Of a stretch of 64,000 nt of DNA, positions 1 to 14,969 are shown in pieces (position 1 is the stretch's first letter; every line of letters begins with the position of its first letter). Position numbers and translations under genes: made by a program. The notes beneath the pieces were generated by a model. That model did no database searches and was not told the origin of the DNA. It saw only the letters and a program-made list of their open reading frames with translations. Origin of the DNA: Rathayibacter sp. VKM Ac-2857 (GTDB lineage Bacteria; Actinomycetota; Actinomycetes; Actinomycetales; Microbacteriaceae); NCBI RefSeq assembly GCF_013205025.1, contig NZ_JABMLE010000002.1, positions 1-64,000 of the forward strand. Reading direction: 5' to 3'.

Positions 1-192
1 TAGTGCACGCTGTTGAGTTCTCAAGAATCGGACACATCCCGCCTCCACACCACAAAAGGTGCTTCACAACGGAAGTGATCGAAGAAGTTATACCGAGAGC
101 CGGCCTGAATCAGGCGGACCGTTCGATTTGTTCGTGTCGCCGAGACCGGGTAGGCTTATCAGAACCGAAGTCCCGATCGCCTCCGTGGCAAC
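1..192 (-). promoter_or_regulatory. rRNA operon leader (5' transcribed spacer)
   Basis: Read on the minus strand, positions 24-13 give TTGAGAACTCAA followed by CAGCGTGCAC. This matches the conserved leader of actinobacterial rRNA operons, known in mycobacteria as the TTTGAGAACTCAA box linked to antitermination and 16S processing. The 16S gene itself must lie to the left of the window. tyrS lies upstream of this operon, an arrangement known for mycobacterial rrnB. Confidence 0.75.
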
Positions 193-198
193 TCGACT

Positions 199-226
199 AA
201 CTTAGCACATCCGCGGGCCGTGTCAA
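199..226 (-). promoter_or_regulatory. rRNA operon promoter with extended -10
   Basis: On the minus strand there is a consensus -35 TTGACA (226-221), a 16-bp spacer and TAAGTT (204-199) preceded by TGC, which makes an extended -10. It sits about 180 nt upstream of the conserved rRNA leader box and faces the same way. This is the strongest sigma-A type promoter recognised in the window. Confidence 0.7.
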
Positions 227-575
227 GTCGGCGTCTTCGTGGTGCTCGGCGTCGGATCCGGAGATCGTCTCGCCGTCATCGTGCGCAGCCGAGGCCGTGC
301 ACCGAAGCCGAGGACCTGGGTCCCTCGGAGGCTTTGCATCTTACGCTCGCGATCCGCCGCCATCAAGAGACGAATCTCTAACAGGCTTGAGAGCGAGGGG
401 ATGGTCATCGCTTGAGGGGGGCCGGCGGGTCACGATGCTCTGCATCCGACTCTCGCTGTCCGCTCCTTTGGGCTGACGAGGAGTTACATTACGTCGAGGT
501 TTCGCGGCCCTGCAAATCGCTCGTCGCCCGGGCGTGTCGCGATCCGGGCTCCTCGCGGGGCGGATCGGGCTCCCG
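227..575. other. Gene-free gap between tyrS and the rRNA promoter
   Basis: No credible coding frame was seen. The right part may hold the tyrS terminator (540-567). The remainder would be the upstream region of the rRNA promoter. The short open frames across it lack a start with ribosome binding site and look like GC-driven shadows. Confidence 0.5.
540..567 (-). terminator. Possible tyrS terminator hairpin
   Basis: Inverted repeat CGATCCG ... CGGATCG with a 14-nt loop, 9 nt beyond the tyrS stop. The stem is short and no T-run follows, so this is weak. Confidence 0.3.
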
Positions 576-1886
576 TCAGGAGACGAAGGCGCCGGCGAAG
601 CTCTTCTTGCCGCGGCGCAGCACGGCGATCCCGTCGATCAGCGGGAGGTCGCCGAGCACGGCGGCGTCGTCCGACACTGCGGTGTTGTTCACCGAGAGAC
701 CGCCCTGGCCGATCGCCCGGCGGGCCTCGCCGAGACTCGCGACGAGTCCGGCCTCCACGAAGGCCTGCACCACCGGAGTCGACGCGGTCGCCTCGACCGT
801 CGTCACCGCCTGAAGCGCTCCCCGCAGGATCCCCGCGTCGATGCCCTCCAGCGAACCGCGACCGAAGAGCGCCGAGGAGGCCGCGATCACCGAGGCCGTC
901 ACCGCCTCCCCGTGCACGAGAGTGGTGACCTCGCTCGCGAGCGCGCGCTGCGCCTCCCGCTTGAACGGTGCTTCCACACTCGCCTGCTCGAGCCGCTCGA
1001 TCTCGGTGCGCGACAGGTAGGTGAAGGTCTTCAGCCGGGCCGCCACGTCGCGGTCGTCCGTGTTGAGCCAGAACTGGTAGAACGCGTACGGGCTGGTGAG
1101 CGACGGGTCGAGCCAGACGGCGTTGCCCTCGCTCTTGCCGAACTTCGTCCCGTCGGAGTTCATCACCAGCGGCGTCCCGATGGCGTGCACCGAGACCCCC
1201 TCCGTCCGGTGGATCAGATCGGTCCCGCTGGTGAGGTTGCCCCACTGGTCGCTGCCACCCGTCTGCAGGACGCAGCCGTACTGGCGGTAGAGCTCCAGGT
1301 AGTCCAGCCCCTGCAGGATCTGGTAGCTGAACTCGGTGTAGCTGATCCCCGCGTCGGAGTTCAGGCGCGCGCTGACCGCGTCCTTCTTGAGCATCGTGCC
1401 CACCCGGAAGTGCTTGCCGATCTCGCGGAGGAAGTCGATCGCCGACAGCGGCGCCGTCCAGTCGAGGTTGTTCACCAGCCGCAGCGGGTTCTCCCCCTCG
1501 GTCGAGAGGAATCGCCACACCTGCGCCTGCAGGCGGGACACCCACTCGACCACCGTCTCGCGGGAGTTGAGCGTCCGCTCGGCCGTCGGCCGGGGGTCCC
1601 CGATGAGTCCGGTGGATCCGCCGACGAGACCGAGGGGCCGGTGCCCCGCGAGCTGGAGCCGACGGAGCACGATCAACTGCACCAGGTTGCCCAAGTGCAG
1701 GCTCGGCGCGGTCGGGTCGAAGCCGCAGTAGTAGGTGATCGGGTCTCCGGCGAGGAGCTCGCGCAGCGCTGCCGCGTCGGTCGACACGTGGATCGCGCCA
1801 CGCCAGACGAGCTCGTCCCAGACGTTCTCGAACGAGGGATCGAGCGACGGGGTGGTCGCGGATCCGCGGGAGTCCTGATCGGTCAC
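576..1886 (-). CDS. tyrS: Tyrosyl-tRNA synthetase
   Basis: Cytoplasmic class I aminoacyl-tRNA synthetase that charges tRNA-Tyr. The 436-residue product has the HIGH-type motif HLGN at 64-67, tyrosine-pocket residues in YYCGFDP and QTGGSDQWGN, the KMSKS-type loop KFGKS at 248-252, and a C-terminal S4-like RNA-binding domain ending FAGAFVS. The GTG at 1886 (VTDQDSRG) was chosen because the longer frame reaches back into the SatD operators and lacks family similarity. A TACCCT hexamer 6 nt upstream suggests a leaderless mRNA. It lies upstream of the leftward rRNA operon and is divergent from the SatD gene. Confidence 0.95.
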   Translation of the reverse strand: MTDQDSRGSATTPSLDPSFENVWDELVWRGAIHVSTDAAALRELLAGDPITYYCGFDPTAPSLHLGNLVQLIVLRRLQLAGHRPLGLVGGSTGLIGDPRPTAERTLNSRETVVEWVSRLQAQVWRFLSTEGENPLRLVNNLDWTAPLSAIDFLREIGKHFRVGTMLKKDAVSARLNSDAGISYTEFSYQILQGLDYLELYRQYGCVLQTGGSDQWGNLTSGTDLIHRTEGVSVHAIGTPLVMNSDGTKFGKSEGNAVWLDPSLTSPYAFYQFWLNTDDRDVAARLKTFTYLSRTEIERLEQASVEAPFKREAQRALASEVTTLVHGEAVTASVIAASSALFGRGSLEGIDAGILRGALQAVTTVEATASTPVVQAFVEAGLVASLGEARRAIGQGGLSVNNTAVSDDAAVLGDLPLIDGIAVLRRGKKSFAGAFVS

Positions 1887-1892
1887 CCGTCC

Positions 1893-1898
1893 AGGGTA
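1893..1898 (-). promoter_or_regulatory. -10 element of tyrS (leaderless)
   Basis: TACCCT on the minus strand ends 6 nt before the GTG start, placing the predicted transcription start on the start codon. No clear -35 is visible. Confidence 0.5.
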
Positions 1899-1927
1899 GC
1901 GCGAGGCCGGCGGCACGTCCGGCGCGG

Positions 1928-1977
1928 GATCAAGTCCGGAAGCTTGATCTGGCGGCATCAAGCTCTGATACTTGATC
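1928..1977. promoter_or_regulatory. Two tandem operators upstream of the SatD gene
   Basis: Two copies of the perfect inverted repeat ATCAAG-N8-CTTGAT occur at 1929-1948 and 1957-1976, exactly 28 bp apart. The first is extended by one base pair to GATCAAG/CTTGATC. They lie in the 103-bp tyrS/SatD intergenic region and cover the predicted -35 and -10 of the SatD promoter. Together with the HTH in SatD, this suggests autoregulation. Confidence 0.7.
1944..1972 (+). promoter_or_regulatory. SatD promoter
   Basis: TTGATC (1944-1949), a 17-bp spacer and GATACT (1967-1972). The -35 is inside the right half of operator 1 and the -10 overlaps operator 2, so a bound repressor would exclude RNA polymerase. 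The predicted start site near 1979 leaves room for the GAGGAG ribosome binding site at 1978-1983. Confidence 0.55.
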
Positions 1978-1989
1978 GAGGAGGTCATC

Positions 1990-2721
1990 GTGTTCGTCAT
2001 CACCGCCGATCAGCGCGACAGTCGTCACGACGACGACCGGGTCGAGCAGGCGATCGCCGCTCTGCTCGAATCGGAGGCGTCTTCCTTCGTGCTCCCTCCC
2101 GAGCGCACCGCGGGCGACGAGTTCCAGTTCGTGCTCGACCGCGCCGAGGCCGTCGTGTCCGTGGTCCTCGCGCTCCACCGCTCCGGGCACTGGAGCATCG
2201 GCCTCGGCATCGGCGCGATCGAGCGGCCGCTGCCCCGGACCACCCGTGCCGCCCGCGGCGCGGCGTACTTCGCGGCGCGTCGCGCGGTCGAGGCGGCGAA
2301 GGGACGGGCGACCCGCTTCTCCCTCGACCCCGACGCCCCCGGCGCGGGCCACGCCGGCGCGGACTCCCCCGAGGACGCCTTCCCCTCGGTCGGCGACGCC
2401 CAGGCTCTGTTCGATCCGCTGCTCCACCTCCGGGACTCGCGGACCCCGGCCGGCTGGGAGATCGTCGACCTCCTGGACGCGGGGCTCTCGCAGAAGGAGG
2501 CGGCCGAGCGTCTCGCCGTCTCCCCCCAGGCGGTCAGCCTCCGGGTGCGGACCGCGAGCGCGCGCGCCGACGGACCGGCACGGGACGCCCTCGCCCGGCT
2601 GCTGACGGTGGTCGACCGTACGCTCGACCCCGACGGGGCGGCGAGTGCCGACCCGTCGGCGCAGGGCTCCACTGAGACCAGCGCCCCTTCCGCTTCCGCT
2701 TCCGAGAGGACACCCCGATGA
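1990..2721 (+). CDS. SatD-family DNA-binding protein
   Basis: The 243-residue protein carries the SatD-family N-terminal layout (FVITADQRDSR, then ERTAGDEFQFVLD around 40-55, then WSIGLGIGAIE) and a helix-turn-helix at about 165-186 (GLSQKEAAERLAVSPQAVSLR). The family name comes from the streptococcal acid-tolerance protein; the biochemical role is unsettled. GTG 1990 was chosen over TTG 1972 because GAGGAG (1978-1983) lies 6 nt before it. It overlaps the next gene by ATGA. The tandem operators upstream make it a probable autorepressor, which is inference. Confidence 0.8.
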   Translation: MFVITADQRDSRHDDDRVEQAIAALLESEASSFVLPPERTAGDEFQFVLDRAEAVVSVVLALHRSGHWSIGLGIGAIERPLPRTTRAARGAAYFAARRAVEAAKGRATRFSLDPDAPGAGHAGADSPEDAFPSVGDAQALFDPLLHLRDSRTPAGWEIVDLLDAGLSQKEAAERLAVSPQAVSLRVRTASARADGPARDALARLLTVVDRTLDPDGAASADPSAQGSTETSAPSASASERTPR

Positions 2722-3350
2722 CGGCACTCCGCACCGCACTGCCCGAGACCTTCGCCGTCGCCGCCCAGTCCGCCTCCTGGACCGGCGTGCTCCTGGTGCT
2801 CCTGGCCGGAGTCGCGGGCGCCGTCCTCGCGGTGCGCCTGCGCCGCCCTTCGCTCGGCTGGATCAGCATCGGCGCCGCGGCCGCCGCCTTCCTGCTGACC
2901 GGCGTGGCCGGTGCCTCCGCTCCCCCGGCGCTCGCTCTCGCCGTCGTGGTGCTCGCCTTCGCGCTCGCGGTCCTCGGCGGCGGGCCGGTCGTGCTGCTCA
3001 CCCTGGACCTCGCGACCACCGACTCCCGCAGCGGCGCGCACGGCGGCATCATGATCGCCGCCGCTCAGCGTCCCGGGACCCCTGGGGTCGCTCCGTCCGC
3101 GATCGGCCAGCCGATCGAGGTGCTGCGCGGCGGCACCACCATCGGTGTGCTCGAGCGGATCGCCACAGCGGGCGCCCTGCTCAGCGGTCTGCCGGAGGGC
3201 GTCGCCGTGATCGTCGCCGTCAAGGGCGTCGGCCGCTTCAGCGAGCTGGCGTCCCCGGAGGCACGCGAGCGCTTCATCATCGGCACGCTCGCCAGCCTCG
3301 CCTGGTCCGCAGCGCTCGGGATCCTCGCGCGGCTCTACCTGGCGGGCTGA
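2718..3350 (+). CDS. SatD-partner membrane protein
   Basis: A 210-residue integral membrane protein translationally coupled to the SatD gene through an ATGA overlap. Hydrophobic segments are at about 20-42, 46-66, 70-97, 140-165 and 188-208. The stretch TTIGVLERIATAGALLSG and the following RERFIIGTLASLAW resemble, from memory, the C-terminal part of DUF3307 membrane proteins that often accompany SatD. Function unknown. The two genes probably form one regulated unit in which SatD senses something and controls, or is controlled by, this membrane protein. Its 3' end overlaps the convergent glycosylase gene by 16 bp. Confidence 0.75.
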   Translation: MTALRTALPETFAVAAQSASWTGVLLVLLAGVAGAVLAVRLRRPSLGWISIGAAAAAFLLTGVAGASAPPALALAVVVLAFALAVLGGGPVVLLTLDLATTDSRSGAHGGIMIAAAQRPGTPGVAPSAIGQPIEVLRGGTTIGVLERIATAGALLSGLPEGVAVIVAVKGVGRFSELASPEARERFIIGTLASLAWSAALGILARLYLAG

Positions 3351-3964
3351 CCGCCGCCCGACTCCGGTCGACGACGGACCACTGCACGCCGGTACGGCGA
3401 GACGGTCGGGTCGCCGGAGATCGAGAACCGCCAGGGGAACGCGTCGCCCCCGCCCTCGCCGGAGACCCCGGTGCGCACGGACGACTCGATCGGCACCGGC
3501 GCCTCGCGCGGCAGCAACTCGAACGCCGCCGACATCGGATCACCCGACTCCGCGAGGGTCACCCCGAGCGCCTTGGCGAGACGCGCCGGACCGCGGGCGA
3601 GGTCGCGGGAGCGCACCGGACCTCGGCGCCGCAGGGCCAGCTCCTCCCCCACGACCACCTCGCCGGCGCGCAGCAGCACCGCGGAGGCCGTGCCCGCCGG
3701 CGAGCAGACCAGGTTGACGCAGGTGTGCATCCCGTAGCTGAAGAATGCGTAGACCGTCCCCGGCTCCCCGAACATCGGCGCGTTCCGCGGCGACCGGCGC
3801 CGGTGCGCGTGCGAACCCGGGTCCTCGCCGAGTCCGAGGTACGCCTCGACCTCGGTGAGCCGGACGCCGACGACGCCCTCCTCGGTGCGGTGCAGCAGCA
3901 CGGCTCCGAGGAGATCCGGCGCGACCTCGAGAGCCGAGCGCGAGAGGTCCACCGGGCCAGGCAT
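3335..3964 (-). CDS. DNA-3-methyladenine glycosylase (AAG/MPG family)
   Basis: Base-excision repair enzyme that flips out and removes alkylated purines. The 209-residue product has the family core TEVEAYLG (catalytic Glu), SHAHRRRSPRNAPMFGEPG and VYAFFSYGMHTCVN around 30-75, followed by LARGPARLAKALG. ATG 3964 starts MPGPVDLSR; further upstream the frame runs through the small gene before it. It follows the 46-residue membrane peptide by 2 nt, so it is expected to be the last gene of the arg operon. Bacterial MPG proteins are usually about 190-210 residues. Confidence 0.9.
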   Translation of the reverse strand: MPGPVDLSRSALEVAPDLLGAVLLHRTEEGVVGVRLTEVEAYLGLGEDPGSHAHRRRSPRNAPMFGEPGTVYAFFSYGMHTCVNLVCSPAGTASAVLLRAGEVVVGEELALRRRGPVRSRDLARGPARLAKALGVTLAESGDPMSAAFELLPREAPVPIESSVRTGVSGEGGGDAFPWRFSISGDPTVSPYRRAVVRRRPESGGGQPAR

Positions 3965-3966
3965 CC

Positions 3967-7798
<3,832 letters not shown>

Positions 7799-7890
7799 GT
7801 CGAGCCTTTCGAGCAGAAGCGGTCCGGCCGGGAGGGCCGTCGGTGCGCGCACCCCGTCGGGGCGGCGCTCGGAGCCGGGGCCGCTGGTGG

Positions 7891-8880
7891 TCAGCGGCCC
7901 GACGTTCGCTCCCGGTCGCGGGGGTCGGCCGAGGCGACGACCTCGGTGCCGACGCCCTCGGAGGTGAAGACCTCGAGCAGCATCGAGTGCGGGACGCGGC
8001 CGTCGATGATCGCGGCCTTCGGCACTCCCCCGCGGACGGCGTCGAGGCAGGCCGTCATCTTGGGGATCATCCCCGACTCGAGCGAGGGCAGCAGCGCCGC
8101 GAGCTCGTCGGAGGCGATGTGCGAGACGAGGGAGTCGCGGTCCGGCCAGTCGGCGTAGAGACCGGGGACGTCGGTCAGGATGACGAGCTTCTCGGCGCCG
8201 ACGGCGACCGCGAGCGCGGCCGCGGCGGCATCGGCGTTGACGTTCAGCGACCGGGTCGGGTCGTCCGAGTCGGGCGCGATCGAGGAGACCACCGGGATCC
8301 GGCCGGCGTCGAGCTGAGCGAGAACGGCCGCGGGATCGACGGAGATGACGTCGCCGACCAGGCCGAGGTCGTGCTCGACCCCGTCGAGGACGACGCCGCG
8401 CCGACGTCCGACGAACAGGCCCGCGTCCTCACCGGAGATGCCGGCGGCGAGGGGCCCGTACTCGTTGATCCGCCGGACGATGTCGCGGCTGATGCTGCCG
8501 GTGAGCACCATCCGCACGACGTCCATCGCCTCGGGACTGGTCACCCGGTAGCCGCCGCGGAACTCGCTGGCGATGCCGAGCCGGTCGAGCATCGCCGAGA
8601 TCTGCGGGCCGCCGCCGTGCACGACGACCGGGCGGATGCCCGCGTAGTGGAGGTAGACGATGTCCTGCGCGAAGGCGCGCTGCAGCTCCTCCGACACCAT
8701 GGCGTTGCCGCCGAACTTGATCACCATCGTCCTGCCGTGGAACCGCTGCAGCCAGGGCAGCGACTCGATCAGGGTGCCTGCCTTGACGGCCACGGCGTCG
8801 CGCAGCGCGAGGGTCTCGGCCTCGGTGGGGGTCTCGGCGTCCGCAGCGTTCTCCGCGCCCATGATGGTCTCGGCGTCCAT
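7891..8880 (-). CDS. argB: Acetylglutamate kinase
   Basis: Phosphorylates N-acetylglutamate, usually the arginine-feedback-controlled step. The 329-residue product has the amino-acid-kinase motifs [19 protein letters not shown] and [13 protein letters not shown]. The first ~27 residues are an acidic, repetitive extension rich in Ala, Glu and Thr; MGAEN at residue 7 is an alternative start. ATG 8880 overlaps the argJ stop as ATGA, which favours the longer form. Confidence 0.95.
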   Translation of the reverse strand: MDAETIMGAENAADAETPTEAETLALRDAVAVKAGTLIESLPWLQRFHGRTMVIKFGGNAMVSEELQRAFAQDIVYLHYAGIRPVVVHGGGPQISAMLDRLGIASEFRGGYRVTSPEAMDVVRMVLTGSISRDIVRRINEYGPLAAGISGEDAGLFVGRRRGVVLDGVEHDLGLVGDVISVDPAAVLAQLDAGRIPVVSSIAPDSDDPTRSLNVNADAAAAALAVAVGAEKLVILTDVPGLYADWPDRDSLVSHIASDELAALLPSLESGMIPKMTACLDAVRGGVPKAAIIDGRVPHSMLLEVFTSEGVGTEVVASADPRDRERTSGR

Positions 8881-10046
8881 CAGCTGGAGTACGCCGAGTT
8901 CTCGTGGACGTAGTCGTGGGTGAGGTCGTTGGTCCAGATCGTCGCGGTGGCGTCGCCGGCGTGCAGGTCGATGTCCACGGAGACCGCACGCGGCGCGAGG
9001 TCGACCAGGTCGCGGCTCTCGTCGGGCTCACCGGCCCGGCAGACCTGCACCCCGTTCATCGCCACGTCGATGCCGTAGGGGTCGAACTGCGCATCGGTGG
9101 TCCCGACCGCGGCCAGCACCCGGCCCCAGTTCGGATCGTTGCCGAAGATCGCGGCCTTGAAGAGGTTGCTGCGCGAGACCGCCCGGGCGACGACGACGGC
9201 CTCGTCCTCGGTCGCCGCGTTCAGCACGCGGATCGCCACGTCGTGCGCAGCGCCCTCGGCGTCGGCCTGGAGCTGGAGGGTGAGGTCGCGGCAGACGTCG
9301 GTGAGCGCGGCGGTGAAGTCGGCGTGCTCGGGAGTCACTCCGCTCGCACCGCTGGCGAGCAGCGCGACGGTGTCGTTCGTCGACATGCAGCCGTCGGAGT
9401 CGAGGCGGTCGAACGTGACCCTGGTCGCCGCGCGCAGTGCGCTGTCGAGCTCGGCCGAGTCGAGGACCGCGTCGGTCGTGATCACCACGAGCATCGTCGC
9501 GAGCCCGGGCGCGAGCATCCCGGCGCCCTTGGCCATGCCGCCGACGGTCCAGCCCTGCTCGGAGCGGACGCTCGCCTGCTTCGGCACGGTGTCGGTCGTC
9601 ATGATCGCGCGGGCGGCTGCCTCGCCGGCCTCGGGGCCGGTCGCGCCGGGGAGCGCCGCCGACGCCTCGGTGACCCCGGCCGTCAGCTTGCCGAGGTCGA
9701 GCTGGTCGCCGATGAGGCCGGTGGAGCAGACCAGCACGTCGCCGGCCGAGACACCGAGGCTCTCGCCGACGGCCTCGGCCGTGCCGTGCGTGACCTGGAA
9801 GCCCGCGGCGCCGGTGTAGCAGTTGGCCCCGCCGGAGTTGAGCACGATGGCCGAGACGACGCCGTCGCGCATCACCTGCTCGCTCCAGAGCACGGGGTTC
9901 GCTTTGCAGCGGTTGCTGGTGAAGACCGTGGCCGCGTTCTGCAGCGGGCCGAGGTTGTGCACGAGGGCGAGGTCGCGGGCGCCGGTCGACTTGAGGCCGG
10001 CGACGACACCGGCCGCGGCGAATCCTGCGGCGGCGGTGATGCTCAC
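8880..10046 (-). CDS. argJ: Glutamate N-acetyltransferase / ornithine acetyltransferase
   Basis: Transfers acetyl from acetylornithine to glutamate, closing the cyclic arginine pathway; many members also make acetylglutamate from acetyl-CoA. The 388-residue precursor has CSTGLIG, the autocleavage region [14 protein letters not shown] (cut between Ala and Thr to give alpha and beta chains), and the C-terminal GNDPNWGR and HENSAYSS. It overlaps argC upstream and argB downstream, both as ATGA junctions. Confidence 0.96.
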   Translation of the reverse strand: MSITAAAGFAAAGVVAGLKSTGARDLALVHNLGPLQNAATVFTSNRCKANPVLWSEQVMRDGVVSAIVLNSGGANCYTGAAGFQVTHGTAEAVGESLGVSAGDVLVCSTGLIGDQLDLGKLTAGVTEASAALPGATGPEAGEAAARAIMTTDTVPKQASVRSEQGWTVGGMAKGAGMLAPGLATMLVVITTDAVLDSAELDSALRAATRVTFDRLDSDGCMSTNDTVALLASGASGVTPEHADFTAALTDVCRDLTLQLQADAEGAAHDVAIRVLNAATEDEAVVVARAVSRSNLFKAAIFGNDPNWGRVLAAVGTTDAQFDPYGIDVAMNGVQVCRAGEPDESRDLVDLAPRAVSVDIDLHAGDATATIWTNDLTHDYVHENSAYSS

Positions 10047-11089
10047 GGCGCGACTCCGTTCGTGCTCAGGCCGAGGGTCTCGGGGAGGCCCAGGGCGATG
10101 TTGGTCGACTGGATCGCGGCGCCGGCGGTGCCCTTGACCAGGTTGTCGAGGGCGGTGACCACCACGACACGGCCGGCGCGCTCGTCCACGGCGAGGCCGA
10201 TCAGCGCGGTGTTGGCGCCGACGGTGTCGGCGGTCCGCGGGAAGGTCCCCTCGGGCAGCAGCTGGACGAAGGGCTCGTCGGCGTAGGCCGACTCCCAGGC
10301 CTCGCGCACGTCCCGTGCGGAGACGCCCGGCGCGAGGCGCGCGGTGGACGTCGCGAGGATGCCGCGCGACATCGGCACCAGGATCGGGGTGAAGGAGATC
10401 GAGACGGGACCGGCGCCGGCAAGCGCGAGGTTCTGCCGGATCTCCGGGTTGTGCCGGTGCCCGCCGCCGATGCCGTAGGCGTGCGCCGAGCCGAGCAGCT
10501 CGCTCGCCAGAAGATCGGTGCGCAGGCTCTTGCCGGCGCCGGACGGGCCGACCGCGAGCACCGAGACCAGGTCGGCGGCCTCGATCACTCCCGCGTGCAG
10601 ACCCGGCGCGAGGCCGAGCGTGATGGCGGTGACGTTGCAGCCGGGCACGGCGATGCGGCGGACTCCCGCCAGCACGTCGCGCTGCCGGCCGGACCCGGGC
10701 AGCATCAGCTCGGGCAGGCCGTAGGGCCAGGCGCCGGCGAAGTCGCCGCCGTAGTAGTCGGCCCAGTCCTGCTCGTCGGTCAGCCGGTGGTCGGCGCCGC
10801 AGTCGACGACGAGGACGTCGTCGGGGAGCGTCGCGGTGATCTCGCCGGATTTGCCGTGCGGCAGGGCGAGGAAGACGACGTCGTGGCCGGCCAGATTCTC
10901 GGTCGTCGTGTCGACGAGCTCGAGGTGGCGCAGCGAGCGCAGGTGCGGCTGCACCGCGGCGAGAGGCTGGCCGGCGTTCGAGTGCGCCGTGACCGTGCGC
11001 ACCTCGAACTCGGGGTGATCGGCGAGCAGACGCAGGAGCTCGCCGCCCGCGTACCCGCTCGCTCCGGCCACCGCCACGGAAAAAGTCAT
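10043..11089 (-). CDS. argC: N-acetyl-gamma-glutamyl-phosphate reductase
   Basis: NADPH-dependent reduction of acetylglutamyl phosphate. The 348-residue enzyme has the nucleotide-binding [14 protein letters not shown] at the N-terminus, the catalytic cysteine in VPGCNVTA, and [12 protein letters not shown]. It is the first arg gene, 82 nt after pheT. A TAGGCT hexamer 7 nt before the ATG suggests its own leaderless promoter. No ARG-box palindrome was recognised upstream. Confidence 0.95.
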   Translation of the reverse strand: MTFSVAVAGASGYAGGELLRLLADHPEFEVRTVTAHSNAGQPLAAVQPHLRSLRHLELVDTTTENLAGHDVVFLALPHGKSGEITATLPDDVLVVDCGADHRLTDEQDWADYYGGDFAGAWPYGLPELMLPGSGRQRDVLAGVRRIAVPGCNVTAITLGLAPGLHAGVIEAADLVSVLAVGPSGAGKSLRTDLLASELLGSAHAYGIGGGHRHNPEIRQNLALAGAGPVSISFTPILVPMSRGILATSTARLAPGVSARDVREAWESAYADEPFVQLLPEGTFPRTADTVGANTALIGLAVDERAGRVVVVTALDNLVKGTAGAAIQSTNIALGLPETLGLSTNGVAP

Positions 11090-11096
11090 GCCCGAG

Positions 11097-11102
11097 AGCC
11101 TA
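11097..11102 (-). promoter_or_regulatory. -10 element of the arg operon (leaderless argC)
   Basis: TAGGCT on the minus strand, 7 nt before the argC ATG, with no Shine-Dalgarno sequence between them. Confidence 0.5.
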
Positions 11103-11171
11103 GTCGCTGGCGGGACGCGCCCTCGCCCCGCCGAGGCGCACGGCCGCCGACCGGAGCCAGCGGCCGTCCGC

Positions 11172-13702
11172 TCACTCGCGCGGGGACGCGCCGAAGCGCT
11201 CGGCCGCGACCGCGGTGCCGCTCTCCTTCGCCGCGCTGGCCTCGGCGGCGGTCAGGGTGCGGTCAGCGGCGCGGAAGCGCAGCGCGAACGTCAGCGACTT
11301 GGATCCCTCGGGGACGCCCGCGCCGCGGTAGTCGTCGACCAGGCGGATCGCCTCGAGCAGCTCGCCGGCGCCCTCGGCGACGGCGGCCTGCAGGACGGCC
11401 GCCGGGACGGCCACGGGGACGACCAGCGAGAGGTCCTGGGTCGCCGCGGGGAGCGCTCCGACCGGGCGTGCGACCACCAGGCGACCGGCCCGCGCGATCA
11501 GCGGATCGAGGTCGAGCTCGACCACGGCCACGCGGTGCGGCAGGTCGAGGTCGTCGGCGAGCGACGGCAGCAGCTCGCCCGCGAAGCCGACCACGGCGCC
11601 GTCGAGCAGCACCTCGGCCGTGCGTCCAGGGTGCAGGGCGGCGTGCGAGCCCTGACGGATCTGCAGCTCCACGCCCGTGGCGGCCGCGACGTCGCGCACG
11701 ACGTCGAGCGCGTCGCGCCAGTCGAAGTCGCGCGCGGCCACTCCCGGCTGACGCTCGAGCGCCGAGCCCGTCAGCAGCGCGGCCACGTGCAGCGGCTGCC
11801 GCGGGATCCCCGCGTTCAGCGCCGCCTCGATCTCCGCGGACGGACGCGCGCCGGCGAGGGGCAGCCCCTCGGAGCCGAACGGAGCGCCGCTCTGCGGCAG
11901 GAAGACCGAGCCCATCTCGTAGACGGCCAGGTCGACGAGACCGCGCGAGCGGTTGCGGGCCGTGACCTGCACGAGTCCGGGGAGGAGGGAGAGCCGCAGC
12001 TGTCCCGCCGTCGCGTCCAGGGGGTTGGCCAGCGAGACCTGCTGCACCGGCTCGCCGTCGACGGAGCCGAAGCGGTCGTTGATCGAGCGGGAGAGGAACG
12101 GGTAGGACAGCACCTCGGTGAGCCCGGCGGCCGCGAGCGACTGCGCGACCGTGCGGCGCAGGCGCTGCCCGGGCGTGAGGCCGCGGCCGGGAGGCGCCAC
12201 GGGGAGGATCGACGGGATGCGGTCGTAGCCGGTGATCCGGGCGACCTCCTCCGCGAGGGTGGAGCGGTCGGTCAGGTCGGGCCGCCAGCTCGGCGGAGTG
12301 ACGAGCAGGCCCGCTCCCCCGACCTCGACGCTCGCGCCGATCTCGACCAGGGCGCCGCGGATCTCCTCGGGCGTGTACTCGAGCCCGATCAGGCCGGAGA
12401 TGTAGCCGTCGGGCAGCTCGATCGCGGTCGCCGCGCCGGAATCGGCGAGCACCGAGCCGAGCTCGTCGGCGGTGCCGCCCGCGAGCTCGACCAGCAGCTG
12501 CACCGCGCGCGCGGCGGCGACCGGCGCGACCAGCGGGTCCACGCCGCGCTCGAAGCGGCGCGACGCCTCGCTCGGCAGCTTGTGCCGGCGCGCCGTCCGC
12601 GCGATCGAGACCGGGTCGAAGTTCGCGGCCTCGATCAGGACGTCGGCGGTCGTGTCGGTGATCTCGGTGCGGGCGCCGCCCATCACGCCGGCGAGCCCGA
12701 TCGGCCCGCCGTCGTCCGTGATGAGGAGGTCCTCGTGGTGCAGGCGGCGGGTCTGTCCGTCGAGCGTCTCGAGCGTCTCGCCGGCGCGGGCGCGGCGGAC
12801 GACGATGCCGCCCTCCAGGCGCTCGAGGTCGTAGCCGTGCAGCGGCTGCCCGAGCTCGAACATGACGTAGTTGGTGATGTCGACGACCAGCGAGATCGAG
12901 CGCACGCCGGCCAGTCGCAGTCGCGCGATCATCCACGGCGGAGTCGGCAGCGACGGGTCGATGCCGCGGACCACCCGGGTGACGAACACGGACGAGCCGA
13001 CGCGGCCGCGGATCGGCGCCTCGTCCTCGACCGCGACGGGGAAGACGGGGGCGGAGTCGAGCCGCTCGGGCGCGCTGATCGCCAGCGCGGGGTCGCGGAA
13101 CGCGGCGCCGGTCGCGTGGGCGTACTCGCGGGCGATGCCGCGGATCGAGAAGGCGTAGCCGCGATCCGGGGTCACATTGACCTCGACCGCGGCGTCGTCG
13201 AGCCCGAGGAGCGCGATCGCGTCGGTGCCGACCTCGGGATCGATGCCGAGGCTCGCCAGCCGGAGGATGCCCTCGTGGTCGTCGCCGAGGCCGAGCTCGC
13301 GGGTGGACGCGATCATCCCGTCCGAGACGTGCCCGTAGGTCTTCCTCGCCGAGATCGGGAACGGCCCGGGCAGCACCGCGCCCGGGAGCGAGACCACGAC
13401 CTTGTCGCCGGCGGCGAAGTTGTGCGCGCCGCAGACGATGCCGCGGACGTCGTCGCCGCCGTCCGCCGCGCGCTCCCCCTCGGGAGCGACGCGGACGGTG
13501 CACCAGTTGATGGTCTTGCCGTTCTTCTGCGGCTCGGGGACGAGGTCGAGGACCTCGCCCACGACGACGGGGCCGGACACCTCGAAGCGGTGGACGTCCT
13601 CCTCCTCCAGGCCGACCGAGACCAGGGCCGCGTGAACGGCCTCGGTCGTGACGCCCTGCTCGAGGTCGACGTACTCGCCCAGCCAGCTCAGCGGGATGCG
13701 CA

Positions 13703-13703
<1 letters not shown>
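11172..13703 (-). CDS. pheT: Phenylalanyl-tRNA synthetase beta subunit
   Basis: The large subunit of the alpha2-beta2 PheRS. It has the N-terminal start [14 protein letters not shown], an OB-fold tRNA-binding domain with VPEPQKNG, the B3/B4 editing domain, the B5 domain and the C-terminal ferredoxin-fold anticodon domain ending in [18 protein letters not shown]. At 843 residues it is of normal size. The ATG overlaps the pheS stop (ATGA), so both subunits are made from one mRNA. Confidence 0.96.
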
Positions 13704-14937
<1,234 letters not shown>

Positions 14938-14969
14938 AGGAGAGATCACCAAATGCGTATGGGTAAAGT

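Noticed and set aside
534-2675. Long open frame on the plus strand opposite tyrS
   Set aside because: Arg/Gly/Asp-rich composition typical of antisense frames in GC-rich DNA; the minus strand holds a full tyrosyl-tRNA synthetase and then the SatD gene.
11090-11171. ARG-box operator before argC
   Set aside because: No AT-rich palindrome of the ArgR type could be found in this G/C-rich 82-nt gap.
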